DNA of 64,000 nt, from contig JBJMGV010000116.1 in assembly GCA_045807725.1 (NCBI GenBank), positions 30,588-94,587 on the forward strand, read 5' to 3'. Made by a program: the position numbers and the translations under genes. This DNA comes from DATENM01 sp045807725. GTDB taxonomy: Bacteria; Acidobacteriota; Blastocatellia; UBA7656. The notes beneath the pieces are model-generated. The model searched no databases. It saw nothing but the letters and a program-made list of their open reading frames with translations, and was not told the DNA's origin. This document shows positions 44,796-53,649 of the stretch, piece after piece (the first letter of the stretch is position 1; every line of letters starts with the position of its first letter).

Positions 44796-46568
44796 ATGAA
44801 TCCGCGCGATTGGCTCACCCGAAGAAATGTAATTCTTGCCGCCGTCTTGTTGACCGTCATTGTGGCGACGGCTTGTTACTTTGCTCTGCGCAGGCCGGAG
44901 CCTGTTGCGATGGAGCGTTATGTTGCCGCTTCATCGCTGGCTTATATTCAAATCAACAACGTCGCGGACGTGATTGAGGGCGTGACCAACACACGGGCCT
45001 GGCGCGAGCTTGCTCCGGCGCTCGGACTGTCGAGCCAGTTGCGGCAGATCGGCTTGCTCGCCGACCTTGTCGGGCGCACCGGGCTTGGGCCGGAAGAGGT
45101 AGTGCTGGCGGGCCGCGCGCAGTTGGCTCTGGCGCTCACCGACGTTGAAGCCGAAACCGGGCAGACCGATGAAGGCCCCTTCCTGCACTTCAAGCCGCGC
45201 CTCGCCCTGGTCATCGAAACTCACGCGCGGCCCGACACCGCTGCTCGTCTGGTCAACAACCGCGCTCTCATTGTCGCGCAACGAATCTATGGCATGTCGG
45301 TCGCGCAGGAAGAACAGGATTATCAGGGCACGCGGCTGTTGATCTTTCGTGGCGCGAATGCCGACCGGCCATTGGTCGCGGCGGCGCTCGGCTCAGTCGT
45401 CATCCTGGCCAATCACCTCGACGCGATGAAAGCGAGTCTCGACACGATTGCCGGTCGCTCGCCCTCGCTTGCCGAAGACGCGACGCTCAGCCGGCTCTTG
45501 CCCGATGTGGCCGATCACGCGGCGGTCACGGCTTATGTCACCGCGACAGGCATCAACAAACTGATTGCGCTTGCGCCGGCGCTGGCCGCACGCCGCAACG
45601 CCGCCGCGCCTGAAACCGTCGCTTCGTTCACCAATCTGCTGGAGCACCTCGCCGGTCAAGCCGCCGCCGGGATGCTCTACGGCGCGGAGTTCAAAGACGG
45701 TGGCGTCGTGGATCGTTACCTGACTGCGTTGAAGCCGGGCATCGGCGAAGCGCTGGCCGAAGCCTTGAAACCGGCTACAACGGCCAGTTTGGCGTCGCCT
45801 CAGTTGATTCCACGCGGCGTCGAAGAGGTGACGTTGATGAATATCGAGCGTGCCGGTGAATTGCCCGAACGCGCTTTGCAACAACTCGCGCCGCGCGTTG
45901 ACATCGTCGCCGGCCTCGCGCTGCGCGAATTCGTCATCCACCTTCGCAAGCAGTACGGCATCGAAGGCGGCGAATCCGTAGGCGACGCGGTGGGTCACGA
46001 GATCGCATTGGTCAACTTCGGCGAAGGCAGTCCGCAAGCCATGCTCATCGCCGTGAATGATCGCGCGCGGCTCGCGCCATTCATTACGCGCTATCTTGCG
46101 CGCGGCGACGCCAGAGTGATGACCGAAACCATCGGCGGCACAGAGGCGCTCGTGTCAGCCGGTGAAGATGGCCGCGCTGCTGCTTTCATCGGAAACTTCC
46201 TCGTGCTGGCAACGCGGCAACAGATCGATCAGATGATCGATGCGCAGGCCGGCGGCAGCGTGGTTGCTGGCGATGAACGGTTGCAGACGGTGATCGGGCT
46301 GCGCCCGCAAGGCACGGCCATCGTGTCGCTGAAACCGGATGATCGACGGGCCGGCGAGCTGTTGCTCGGCGTTTCGAGATTGACTCGCGTGACCGATGGC
46401 TCACCTGAGTTGCTGGAGCAGGAGCGAGTTCGTAATGCATTAAGCCGCCTGCCGCCGACCGCCGGCTTCACGCAGTTCCGCGATTATGGAATCTATACTG
46501 AAACGCGCTCGGCCATCGGCAACTTCGGACTGCTGACTGCGCTCATCGGCGGCGGGGCGGAGAAGTGA
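44796..46568 (+). CDS. DUF3352-like membrane-anchored protein
   Basis: 590 residues. One N-terminal membrane helix (about 11-30) is followed by a long extracytoplasmic region with repeated alpha/beta subdomains (for example SSLAYIQINNVADVIEG, PFLHFKPRLALVIETH, GTRLLIFRGANADRPLVAAALGSVVILAN). This layout resembles DUF3352-type proteins of unknown function. The protein encoded at 61509 has comparable openings (MPRGALVYVQARDLSALMKA) and the same kind of substructure, so the two are probably paralogous. No catalytic motif is seen. The start lies 20 bp after a heptad element. Confidence 0.68.
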   Translation: MNPRDWLTRRNVILAAVLLTVIVATACYFALRRPEPVAMERYVAASSLAYIQINNVADVIEGVTNTRAWRELAPALGLSSQLRQIGLLADLVGRTGLGPEEVVLAGRAQLALALTDVEAETGQTDEGPFLHFKPRLALVIETHARPDTAARLVNNRALIVAQRIYGMSVAQEEQDYQGTRLLIFRGANADRPLVAAALGSVVILANHLDAMKASLDTIAGRSPSLAEDATLSRLLPDVADHAAVTAYVTATGINKLIALAPALAARRNAAAPETVASFTNLLEHLAGQAAAGMLYGAEFKDGGVVDRYLTALKPGIGEALAEALKPATTASLASPQLIPRGVEEVTLMNIERAGELPERALQQLAPRVDIVAGLALREFVIHLRKQYGIEGGESVGDAVGHEIALVNFGEGSPQAMLIAVNDRARLAPFITRYLARGDARVMTETIGGTEALVSAGEDGRAAAFIGNFLVLATRQQIDQMIDAQAGGSVVAGDERLQTVIGLRPQGTAIVSLKPDDRRAGELLLGVSRLTRVTDGSPELLEQERVRNALSRLPPTAGFTQFRDYGIYTETRSAIGNFGLLTALIGGGAEK

Positions 46569-46664
46569 TCGCCGTACTGGCCGCACGCCGCGCCCGGTGT
46601 AGCCACGTTGTGAATCGAGCGGCAACGAATGATAGTCAGGTTGGTGAAGCAGGAAGTGAGTCGA

Positions 46665-47447
46665 TTAATGGCGACGGCTGTCGGCTTTGACGGGTTCGCT
46701 CCCCATCGCGGCGGCTTTACGGCGGCGGCGGCGCAGGATGCGGACGCGGCGGCGCTCGCGCACTTCGATGCGGTCGCGCACCTTGCCATAGAATTTGGTG
46801 AAGTAATCGACCATCGACCAGAGCGCCAGAAAGACGACGACCCACAGCATCGCGCGGCCCGCGCCGTAACAGAGGACGCGGAAATCATCAAGCGTCATCG
46901 AGCCGCTGCTGACGACCGCCTTCAAGGTCCGCGCTGATTCGGCGAACGAGGCGAAAGCGATTTCGGGATGAACATCCTTCGGCGGTTGCAGGCCGGAAGG
47001 GCCGCCGGGCACGCTGCCCGAAATCAGCAGCGTGATGGCGATGACCTGCGTCAGCATTTTGAACTTGCCCTTCATCGAGGCGCTGATCGTGAAGCCTTCA
47101 GCCGAGGCGATTGAACGCAGCCCGGTGACGGCGAACTCGCGCCCGATGATGATGACGATGGCCCACGCCGGCGCGATGCGGTTTTCGACCAGCGAGATCA
47201 GCGCCGCCGAGATCAACAGCTTGTCGGCGATGGGATCGAGCAGGATGCCGAGCGTCGAAACCTGACCGCGTTTGCGCGCCAGGTAGCCGTCGAGCCAGTC
47301 GGTGATCGAAGCGCCGATGAACAGGGCAAGGCCGAAGAACTGTTGCGGCACGTCGAACCAATCGCTGGGGAACTTCGTCAGCAGCACGACGACCAGCAAT
47401 GGGACGATGAAGATTCTGGAAAGCGTGAGCGCGTTCGGCAGATTCAA
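46665..47447 (-). CDS. pgsA: CDP-diacylglycerol-glycerol-3-phosphate 3-phosphatidyltransferase
   Basis: 260 residues with about five helices. It makes phosphatidylglycerol phosphate from CDP-diacylglycerol. The CDP-alcohol transferase signature DGYLARKRGQVSTLGILLD followed by PIAD contains all the conserved Asp, Gly and Arg positions. The opening MNLPNALTLSRI is typical. A segment of about 55 residues between helices (PPKDVHPEIAFASFAES) and a highly basic C-terminal tail (RVRILRRRRRK) are additions to the usual length near 190. It uses the product of CdsA (25561). Confidence 0.93.
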   Translation of the reverse strand: MNLPNALTLSRIFIVPLLVVVLLTKFPSDWFDVPQQFFGLALFIGASITDWLDGYLARKRGQVSTLGILLDPIADKLLISAALISLVENRIAPAWAIVIIIGREFAVTGLRSIASAEGFTISASMKGKFKMLTQVIAITLLISGSVPGGPSGLQPPKDVHPEIAFASFAESARTLKAVVSSGSMTLDDFRVLCYGAGRAMLWVVVFLALWSMVDYFTKFYGKVRDRIEVRERRRVRILRRRRRKAAAMGSEPVKADSRRH

Positions 47448-47649
47448 GCGATAATTCCTGAGCCGGTTTCGCGGGCACGGAAGCCGGCTTTCATTTCGGT
47501 TAAGTTAGCCCGAGCAGCACACCAACGGTTTGCTTGTTGACTATATTGGCGGCCCCGCCCGATTGTCAAGAACAGGCTGCCGCATCGTTTTTCGGATTGC
47601 TGCATCTAAGGCAGCGTTTGAAACAGTATTCAAGCCGGAGTGGTATGAT

Positions 47650-47910
47650 GTAGCGCCGCGTAGCAGCGGGTTGAGTTTAGCTGTTGCGTCGCGTAGCGAC
47701 GGCATGAATTTAGCCAGGCGTTTCAACGCCTGGAAGATGGCGTAACCGTGATCGCGTCGCGTAGCGACGGTTGAATGCCCGTTGATTCAGGCGTCGCTAC
47801 GCGACGCAGCAATCATTGCAACACAGAGTACAGGCGTTGAAACGCCTGCCTAAAATCAAATGCCGCTATGCGGCAGCGGTAAATCAAATGCCGCTACGCG
47901 GCAGCGGCAG
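47650..47910. repeat. REP-like palindromic repeat cluster (AGGCGTTGAAACGCCT type)
   Basis: The gap 47448-47937 has no gene. It contains palindromes CAGGCGTTTCAACGCCTG, ACAGGCGTTGAAACGCCTG, GTCGCGTAGCGAC (twice) with an inverted GTCGCTACGCGAC, and ATGCCGCTATGCGGCAGCGG with ATGCCGCTACGCGGCAGCGG in tandem. The same modules occur at 31160-31260. It lies upstream of the propeller protein gene, where no clear promoter was found. Confidence 0.82.
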
Positions 47911-47937
47911 TAATTCGAGGTTCAATTCGAGTCTTCA

Positions 47938-49977
47938 ATGTTGAACGGGATCATCAAACGATTTAACAACCGCCGTGCGCTCGTCGCTCTCGGCGTCGGC
48001 CTGGCGCTCTTGCTGGTGGCGACATTCATCCTCGTCATCAAGCTCAACCGCCGCATCAGCGCTGAACAGGAATCGCAAGCCGCCGCGGCCAGAGTCGAAG
48101 TCGAAGAGACGCGACTGCGCCCGCCCGCTAACGATGGCCTGACGGTCTACATCAACGCCGCCGATGCGCGAGCAACCGCGAGCTTCGCCGGCACGCGATA
48201 CCTGGCGACCTCCGGCGGCTTGATCGCCCTCGACGAAGGCGGCACGGTCAAGCGCCGCTACACCACGTTCGATGGCTTGAGCGATAACGACCTGACGGCG
48301 CTGGCGGTCTTCCGCGACCGGCTCTACATCGGCACGGCGAGCAATGGCTTGATGGCATTCGACGGCAACGGCTTCACCGGCTATCGCTTCAACAAGCCGA
48401 AGGCGACGCGGATCAGCGCGCTCGTGCCAACTGAAAGCGAGTTGCTGCTCGGCACGCTTGATGGCGGATTATTTGAATATGATGGCCAGCGCTTCACGCG
48501 CCGCTTCAACGCGACGGCGGGCGCGGACTTCGCGCGAGTGACGGCGCTCTTGCCGGTTGCATCGAGACTCTACGTCGGCACGCAGGACGGCGGCCTCTAC
48601 CTCTGGCGCGAAGGTCACATCGAACACCTGACGACGAGCGAAGGCTTGCCGTCGCCGCGCGTCACGGGGCTTGCCGCGCTGCCCGCCGGCGAATCATCGG
48701 TCGGCGCGGTGGCGGTGGCGACTGATTTCGGCATCGTCGGGCTGAACGACGCCAACGAAGTCAAAGCCATCACGAATCGGCCTAACGTGACTTCGATCAC
48801 AGTGAGCGGCGGGCGGCTGTTTGCCGGCTTATTCGGCGGCGGCGTCCTCGATGTCAGCGCCGAGCGCACGCGAACGAATGCAAGCGAATCGCGCACGGGA
48901 TTATCTGAAGCGCCGGGGCTGCCGCGCACCGCACCGACACTTGTGGCCGCAGATGAAGCGGGATTGTGGGCGCTGACCCGCGAAGGCGCATTCGTCCGTG
49001 AGGCTAAATCGAGCGGGCCTGCTTTCGAGCCAATGGCGGCGTCGCTCGTCAGCGAGCGCCTTATCACCGGCGATCACATCACCAGCGTCGCGCTCGACGG
49101 CGCGGGCCGCCTGTGGGTCGGCTACTTTGATCGCGGCGTTGATGTGATCGCGCCCGAAACCAGTGAGCGATTGTCGCACGTCGAAGACGAACGCATACGC
49201 GAAGTGAACTTCATTAATTATGACGCGTCGTCGGGCCGCACTTTGATCGCTACGTCACGCGGACTTGTCGTGATTGATGGGCGAATGCAACAGACCGTTT
49301 TGACGCGAGAGCGAAACGGGCTCATCAACGACGCCATCGCTCATGTAACGATGACCACAATGCCTTCTGCCGCGCGGCCAGCCGACGGCGCGACGGCGGA
49401 GGCTCAGGCAACAGGCGCGATGGTGCTGACGACCGCCGGCGGGTTGACTGAAATCGCCGGTGGCCGCGCCCGCTCGCTGACCGCCTTTCACGGCTTGTCG
49501 AGTAATCATCTTTACACATCGGCAGCCGCCGGCTCGCGCCTGTTCGTCGGCAGCCTGGCAGGCCTGATTGAGCTTGAAGGCTTGCGCGTCGTGCGTACAT
49601 ACAAGACGGCAAACTCGCACTTGTCACACGACTGGGTGACGGCGCTCGCGGTCGCCGACGGCACGCTTTATGTTGGGACTAACGGCGGCGGCGTTGACGC
49701 GCTGCTGCCGACGGGCGAGTGGCTGAGCTTTGCCAATGACCGCGACGTTGGCAAATTCGAGGTCAATCAGAACGCCATGTATTTTGATGGCGAGCGATTG
49801 TACGTTGGCTCTAGCGATAAAGGCTTGTTGGTATATAATACGCGCGCGCGAAGCTGGAAGCGCATCAGCGCCGGCCTCTCGTCGTTGAGCGTGACGGCTA
49901 TCACGAGCGACGACCGCTACGTTTATGTTGGCACGATGAACGGCCTTGTCAGGATCGAAAAACGATTAGTCGGGTGA
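47938..49977 (+). CDS. Membrane-anchored regulator-propeller-type beta-propeller protein
   Basis: 679 residues. A basic N terminus and one membrane helix (about 14-35) precede a series of about 40-residue blades with the pattern LxVGTxxGGLxxxDG, for example RLYIGTASNGLMAFDG, ELLLGTLDGGLFEYDG, RLYVGTQDGGLYLW and TLYVGTNGGGVDALL. These match two-component regulator propeller repeats, which usually form the sensor part of hybrid kinases. Here no kinase follows, so it is a stand-alone sensor or scaffold in the periplasm. The next gene starts six bases after its stop. Confidence 0.85.
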   Translation: MLNGIIKRFNNRRALVALGVGLALLLVATFILVIKLNRRISAEQESQAAAARVEVEETRLRPPANDGLTVYINAADARATASFAGTRYLATSGGLIALDEGGTVKRRYTTFDGLSDNDLTALAVFRDRLYIGTASNGLMAFDGNGFTGYRFNKPKATRISALVPTESELLLGTLDGGLFEYDGQRFTRRFNATAGADFARVTALLPVASRLYVGTQDGGLYLWREGHIEHLTTSEGLPSPRVTGLAALPAGESSVGAVAVATDFGIVGLNDANEVKAITNRPNVTSITVSGGRLFAGLFGGGVLDVSAERTRTNASESRTGLSEAPGLPRTAPTLVAADEAGLWALTREGAFVREAKSSGPAFEPMAASLVSERLITGDHITSVALDGAGRLWVGYFDRGVDVIAPETSERLSHVEDERIREVNFINYDASSGRTLIATSRGLVVIDGRMQQTVLTRERNGLINDAIAHVTMTTMPSAARPADGATAEAQATGAMVLTTAGGLTEIAGGRARSLTAFHGLSSNHLYTSAAAGSRLFVGSLAGLIELEGLRVVRTYKTANSHLSHDWVTALAVADGTLYVGTNGGGVDALLPTGEWLSFANDRDVGKFEVNQNAMYFDGERLYVGSSDKGLLVYNTRARSWKRISAGLSSLSVTAITSDDRYVYVGTMNGLVRIEKRLVG

Positions 49978-49983
49978 GGTGTA

Positions 49984-50178
49984 ATGACGCGCCGGGTATT
50001 CGCCGGATTATTCGCTCTCGGCCTCCTTGCCTGTGGTTTCGGATTCTTCGCCGCCGTGTTTTTGTTGTTCATGGTGAGTCCTGGCTCATTGCTGTGCGTT
50101 CTGATAAAGGCATTCATACTGGGCTATCTGGCCGTCGGCATTTGGCTAAGCATTGGGGTCGTCAAACGGCTCAATTGA
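49984..50178 (+). CDS. Small two-helix membrane protein
   Basis: 64 residues, almost wholly hydrophobic: two membrane helices (about 4-31 and 36-60) with a short PGS turn and a basic end (VVKRLN). GAGG precedes the start, which lies six bases after the propeller gene, pointing to cotranscription. The pattern of hydrophobic codons and the ribosome site make this frame more credible than the overlapping one at 49974. Not recognised; it may assist the propeller or VIT-VWA protein at the membrane. Confidence 0.6.
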   Translation: MTRRVFAGLFALGLLACGFGFFAAVFLLFMVSPGSLLCVLIKAFILGYLAVGIWLSIGVVKRLN

Positions 50179-50231
50179 CCGTCTGAAATGAAGAACCGGG
50201 CGCGATGGAAGCGCACGCTAACGGGAACTCT

Positions 50232-52628
50232 ATGAACGCATGTGGATGCACCTTGTTGAATTTGCGGGCGTGGCGGCTGGCCGCGCTGCTGGTAATATTA
50301 CTCACACCCGCAGCGGCGCGGGCGCAGTCGGGCGTGCTCATCCCGACCAGCGCGCAGACGCCCGACCCGGCGATCCTCTCGCTCGACGAGATGAGCGTGG
50401 AGATCAAGATTGATAACCAGTTCGCGCGCGTCCGCGTCGTGCAGATCTTCGGCAACCACACTGCCACGGTGCAAGAAGGCCAGTACGTCTTTCTCATTCC
50501 GACGACGGCCTCCATCTCTGACTTCGCGGTGTGGGACGGCGACGTGCGCATACCGGGCGTGATTCTTGAAAAGCGCCGCGCCGAAGAGATTTATCAAGAC
50601 CTCGCCTTGCAGTCGATTGATCCGGGCTTGCTTGAACAGGAGCGCGAAGACAACTCCGACACCGCCTTCACCGTCAAGATCACGCCCATCCCGGCTTACG
50701 GAACCAAGCGGCTTGAGCTTGAATACACCGAAGCGCTGCCGGTTGATAACCTCGAATCGTATTACTCGTTCCCGTTCAAGCCGAGCCAGTATGGCGCGCA
50801 GACGGTCGGCCACTTGTCGCTGCGGTTGCAGATCACTTCCAAGTTTGCGATGAGCGACCTCAACCAGCGCGCCAAAAGTTACCCGCTCTCGTTCATTGAG
50901 AATCGCCCCGATTACAAGTCCGCGTCGTTCGAGGGCAACGGCCTTCAACTGAATGAAGACTTCGCTTTCGGCTACAGCTTGAACGTGCCGCGCACGGCCT
51001 TCGAGTTCCTCGCTTACCGCGCGCCCGAACGCATCACCGCCGACGAGTTGCGCGACCCGCGACTGGCCGAGCGCGAGCCGGACGGATACTTTGAGGCGGG
51101 CGTCGTCTTCAACGAAGCGGGCCGCGCGCCTGGTGATGTGGCCGCGCCTGATCCGCGCTCAATCTTGATTATGTTGGACACGTCGCTGTCGATGCAGTGG
51201 GAGAAGCTCGACCGCGCCTACGAAGCGACCGAAGCATTGTTGCGCTCGCTGACGCCGCAGGATTCGTTCAACCTGATGTTGTTCAACGACGACGTGACGC
51301 CGATGAGCGACAAGCCGGTTGACGCGCGGCCCGACCAGATCGAGCGCGCCCTGTCGTTCATCAAAACGAGTTACCTGTCGGGCGGCACGGATATGGCCGC
51401 CGCGTTAGAGCGCGCCGCGCAGTTGTCAAAATCGATGCCGGCCAAAAAAGAGCGCGCCATCGTGATGATTACCGATGGCAATTCGTCGCTTGGAACGACG
51501 CGCGTGAAAGCCATCACCGAGCGATTTCAGAAAGCCAACGACGCCGGGATGCGCGCTCGGCTCTACGTCTTCGGCATCGGCTCGGACACGAACCTCAGGC
51601 TGTTAGGTGAACTGGCGCGGGCGTCGCGCGGTTACTTCGACTGGTCACGCGAGACGGATGATTTAGAGTTCAAGTTAAAAGGCTTCGTCAGCAAGATTGG
51701 CCGCGCGCCGATTGATTCGTTGAAGCTGGCGAATGCCGACGCGGCGAATTTTTATCAGGTCTACCCCGACTACGAAGCGACGGCTTATGACGGCACGCGA
51801 TTGTCGTTCGTTGGCCGTTACAAGCGGCCCGGCACGACTCAGCTCTCGATCACCGGCAACAGCGAAGGCAAAGCCGTGCGGCTCAATCAACAGGTCGAGC
51901 TGCCGGAACGCGATGACACGCACGACCACGTGCCGCGATTGTGGGCGCGTGCGCGCGTGGACGCGCTGCTCAGACAGATCGCTTTGAACGGCGAGACCAA
52001 AGAAGCGATTGACGAGATCATTGCGCTGTCGAAGAAGTACAAGTTCGTTACGCCCTACACGTCATTTCTGGCCGCGCCGCGTTCGTTGTTGCGGCCTCGC
52101 GTGATTCGGCCAGGCGATCCAGTGCTGAGAGTCCGCGCCGATCAATCGATCACCGAAGTGACGGCGGTCTTTCCCTTCGGCTTGACGAAGCGATTGACTT
52201 ATCTGAAGGGCGAGGACGTGTGGGAGACGCGCTTTGTCGCGCCGCGCGAGATGAGCGACGGCGTTTACTCTTGCCGCCTTGTGCTGGTCGATGATAAGGG
52301 CCGCGCTTATCAAGAAGAGAAGAGTTTCATCATCGACAGCCGCCCGCCGCGTCTGCAACCGGCGTTGAATCAGGCCATCGCGCACGCCGGCGAAGAATTG
52401 ACGATCACGGTGCGCGCCGACAGCGACACGCGAGTAATCGCGGCGCGCATACTGGGCGCAATGCCCGTGCCGGTCGTGTGGGACGCGAAGGCCAAGTCAA
52501 ACGTCGGCCACCTGCGCATCCCCGCCGGCTTGCCTTCAGGCAGCTACACGATTCAAGTGACCGCCGAAGACTTCGCGCACAACTCGACCGTGAGCGAGTT
52601 GATAGTCGAAATAATCGGCGGCAGTTGA
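50232..52628 (+). CDS. Exported VIT and von Willebrand factor A domain protein
   Basis: 798 residues from the second in-frame ATG (50232), which directly begins a signal peptide ending AAARAQ; ATG 50205 would add nine polar residues. A VIT domain (about 35-170) is followed by a VWA domain (about 310-490) with the metal-site motif LDTSLSMQW (DxSxS, Asp about 316). The C-terminal part has Ig-like folds. There is no sortase motif or C-terminal anchor. The set resembles inter-alpha-trypsin-inhibitor heavy chain proteins, which bind extracellular partners. It is 53 bp after the small membrane protein gene. Confidence 0.88.
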   Translation: MNACGCTLLNLRAWRLAALLVILLTPAAARAQSGVLIPTSAQTPDPAILSLDEMSVEIKIDNQFARVRVVQIFGNHTATVQEGQYVFLIPTTASISDFAVWDGDVRIPGVILEKRRAEEIYQDLALQSIDPGLLEQEREDNSDTAFTVKITPIPAYGTKRLELEYTEALPVDNLESYYSFPFKPSQYGAQTVGHLSLRLQITSKFAMSDLNQRAKSYPLSFIENRPDYKSASFEGNGLQLNEDFAFGYSLNVPRTAFEFLAYRAPERITADELRDPRLAEREPDGYFEAGVVFNEAGRAPGDVAAPDPRSILIMLDTSLSMQWEKLDRAYEATEALLRSLTPQDSFNLMLFNDDVTPMSDKPVDARPDQIERALSFIKTSYLSGGTDMAAALERAAQLSKSMPAKKERAIVMITDGNSSLGTTRVKAITERFQKANDAGMRARLYVFGIGSDTNLRLLGELARASRGYFDWSRETDDLEFKLKGFVSKIGRAPIDSLKLANADAANFYQVYPDYEATAYDGTRLSFVGRYKRPGTTQLSITGNSEGKAVRLNQQVELPERDDTHDHVPRLWARARVDALLRQIALNGETKEAIDEIIALSKKYKFVTPYTSFLAAPRSLLRPRVIRPGDPVLRVRADQSITEVTAVFPFGLTKRLTYLKGEDVWETRFVAPREMSDGVYSCRLVLVDDKGRAYQEEKSFIIDSRPPRLQPALNQAIAHAGEELTITVRADSDTRVIAARILGAMPVPVVWDAKAKSNVGHLRIPAGLPSGSYTIQVTAEDFAHNSTVSELIVEIIGGS

Positions 52629-52653
52629 AGTGAGGTTAGGGGAATGTTTTTGC

Positions 52654-52789
52654 TGATGACTACTCGATAGTGATGTTGAATTGATACTGATGTTGAATCG
52701 GTGCTGATGTTGAATCGGTGCTGATGCCTACTCGATGCTGATGTTGAATTGATACTGATGACTACTCAATGCTGATGTTGAATCGGTGA
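52654..52789. repeat. Tandem 17-bp repeat, eight units
   Basis: Eight consecutive 17-bp units begin TGATG; the main forms are TGATGTTGAATCGGTGC, TGATGTTGAATTGATAC and TGATGACTACTCGATAG. There are no inverted arms, unlike the heptad elements. It follows the VIT-VWA gene. The remainder of 52629-52938 holds the left end of the transposase-linked element. Confidence 0.92.
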
Positions 52790-52827
52790 GGAGCCAATGC
52801 CCTTAGCAGCCCGCTTCAGCGGGCTTG

Positions 52828-53465
52828 CCCGCAGGGCAATTAGGCCAGCCCTTTTAGGGCTGGTTTACGAGCAGGACGAAATAGATTAGCCCGTTTTAAC
52901 GGGCTTCTCATCATTGGCTTTAGCCGCGAGAGGCCGATATGCCGCGCAATGTTTATTCGGAGATCAATCTCCATATCGTGTGGCACACGAAAAACAATGC
53001 GCCCGTATTGACCGATCACATTGAGGCCCGTTTGCAGCAGCACATCGAGCATCACGTTTTGCAAACGGAAAGCTGCGTCTTTCACGGCATCGGCGGCACC
53101 GACGATCACGTTCACCTCGTCGTGAGCGTGCCGCCGACGTTGCTCATCAGCGAATGGATTGGCCGGTTGAAAGGCGCGGGCGCTCACTACATCAATAATG
53201 AGATTGCTAACCGCAAGCTGCTCGAATGGCAAACCGGCTACGGTGTCGTGACGTTCGGAACGCGAGATGTGCAATGGGTGTTGAGTTATGTTCGCAACCA
53301 GAGGCCGCATCACGCCAGTGGTACGACGCACCGGCGGCTGGAGCGGATCGAACGTGATGAGGTGGCTGAAGCCGAACCGGGTAAGCACGCTAAAGCGCGC
53401 TAACGGAATTGGGCGTTTGTGCCTGTGTACCAGCCCTGGAAGGGCTGGCCTAATTGCCCTGCGGG
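52828..53465 (+). mobile_element. REP-associated transposase with flanking inverted ends
   Basis: A 36-bp sequence at 52828-52863 (CCCGCAGGGCAATTAGGCCA then GCCCTT, AGGGCTGG) is present inverted at 53430-53465 with two mismatches, on either side of the transposase gene. Extra palindromes, AGCCCGCTTCAGCGGGCT outside on the left, AGCCCGTTTTAACGGGCT inside on the left and GCCCGTTGAAACGGGC outside on the right, match the REP pattern. The element is about 640 bp, or 690 with the outer palindromes. Confidence 0.8.
52939..53403 (+). CDS. IS200/REP-associated tyrosine transposase (RAYT)
   Basis: 154 residues. HUH/Y1 single-strand transposase: the HUH pair is in DDHVHLVVSV, the catalytic Tyr is probably in VLSYVRNQRPHHASG, and the opening MPRNVYSEINLHIVWHTK is typical. 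These enzymes process palindromic ends in single-stranded DNA, and in domesticated form spread REP sequences. All motifs are intact, so it may still be active. It lies between inverted flanking palindromes. A good candidate for mobilising some of the REP-like sequences elsewhere in the window, though those with other sequences may need other enzymes. Confidence 0.92.
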   Translation: MPRNVYSEINLHIVWHTKNNAPVLTDHIEARLQQHIEHHVLQTESCVFHGIGGTDDHVHLVVSVPPTLLISEWIGRLKGAGAHYINNEIANRKLLEWQTGYGVVTFGTRDVQWVLSYVRNQRPHHASGTTHRRLERIERDEVAEAEPGKHAKAR

Positions 53466-53649
53466 TTGCCCGTTGAAACGGGCAGGGCAGGGAAGGCAAG
53501 CCGCGCAACCTCGACACGCTCTATGTTATGGGTGATCGCCGAAGCGGGCAGAGGGCAGCGCGCAATACAACGGGCGATTGAAGCCATTATGTGGCAGAAC
53601 TGTTTTGTAATTGATATGAAGGCAGCGCTGATTCGACAGGTGATTTGAT

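Noticed and set aside
49974..50186. Coding region overlapping the small membrane protein
   Set aside because: The overlapping frame at 49984 has a ribosome site and a clear two-helix membrane pattern; this one has an Arg-rich, non-conserved look.
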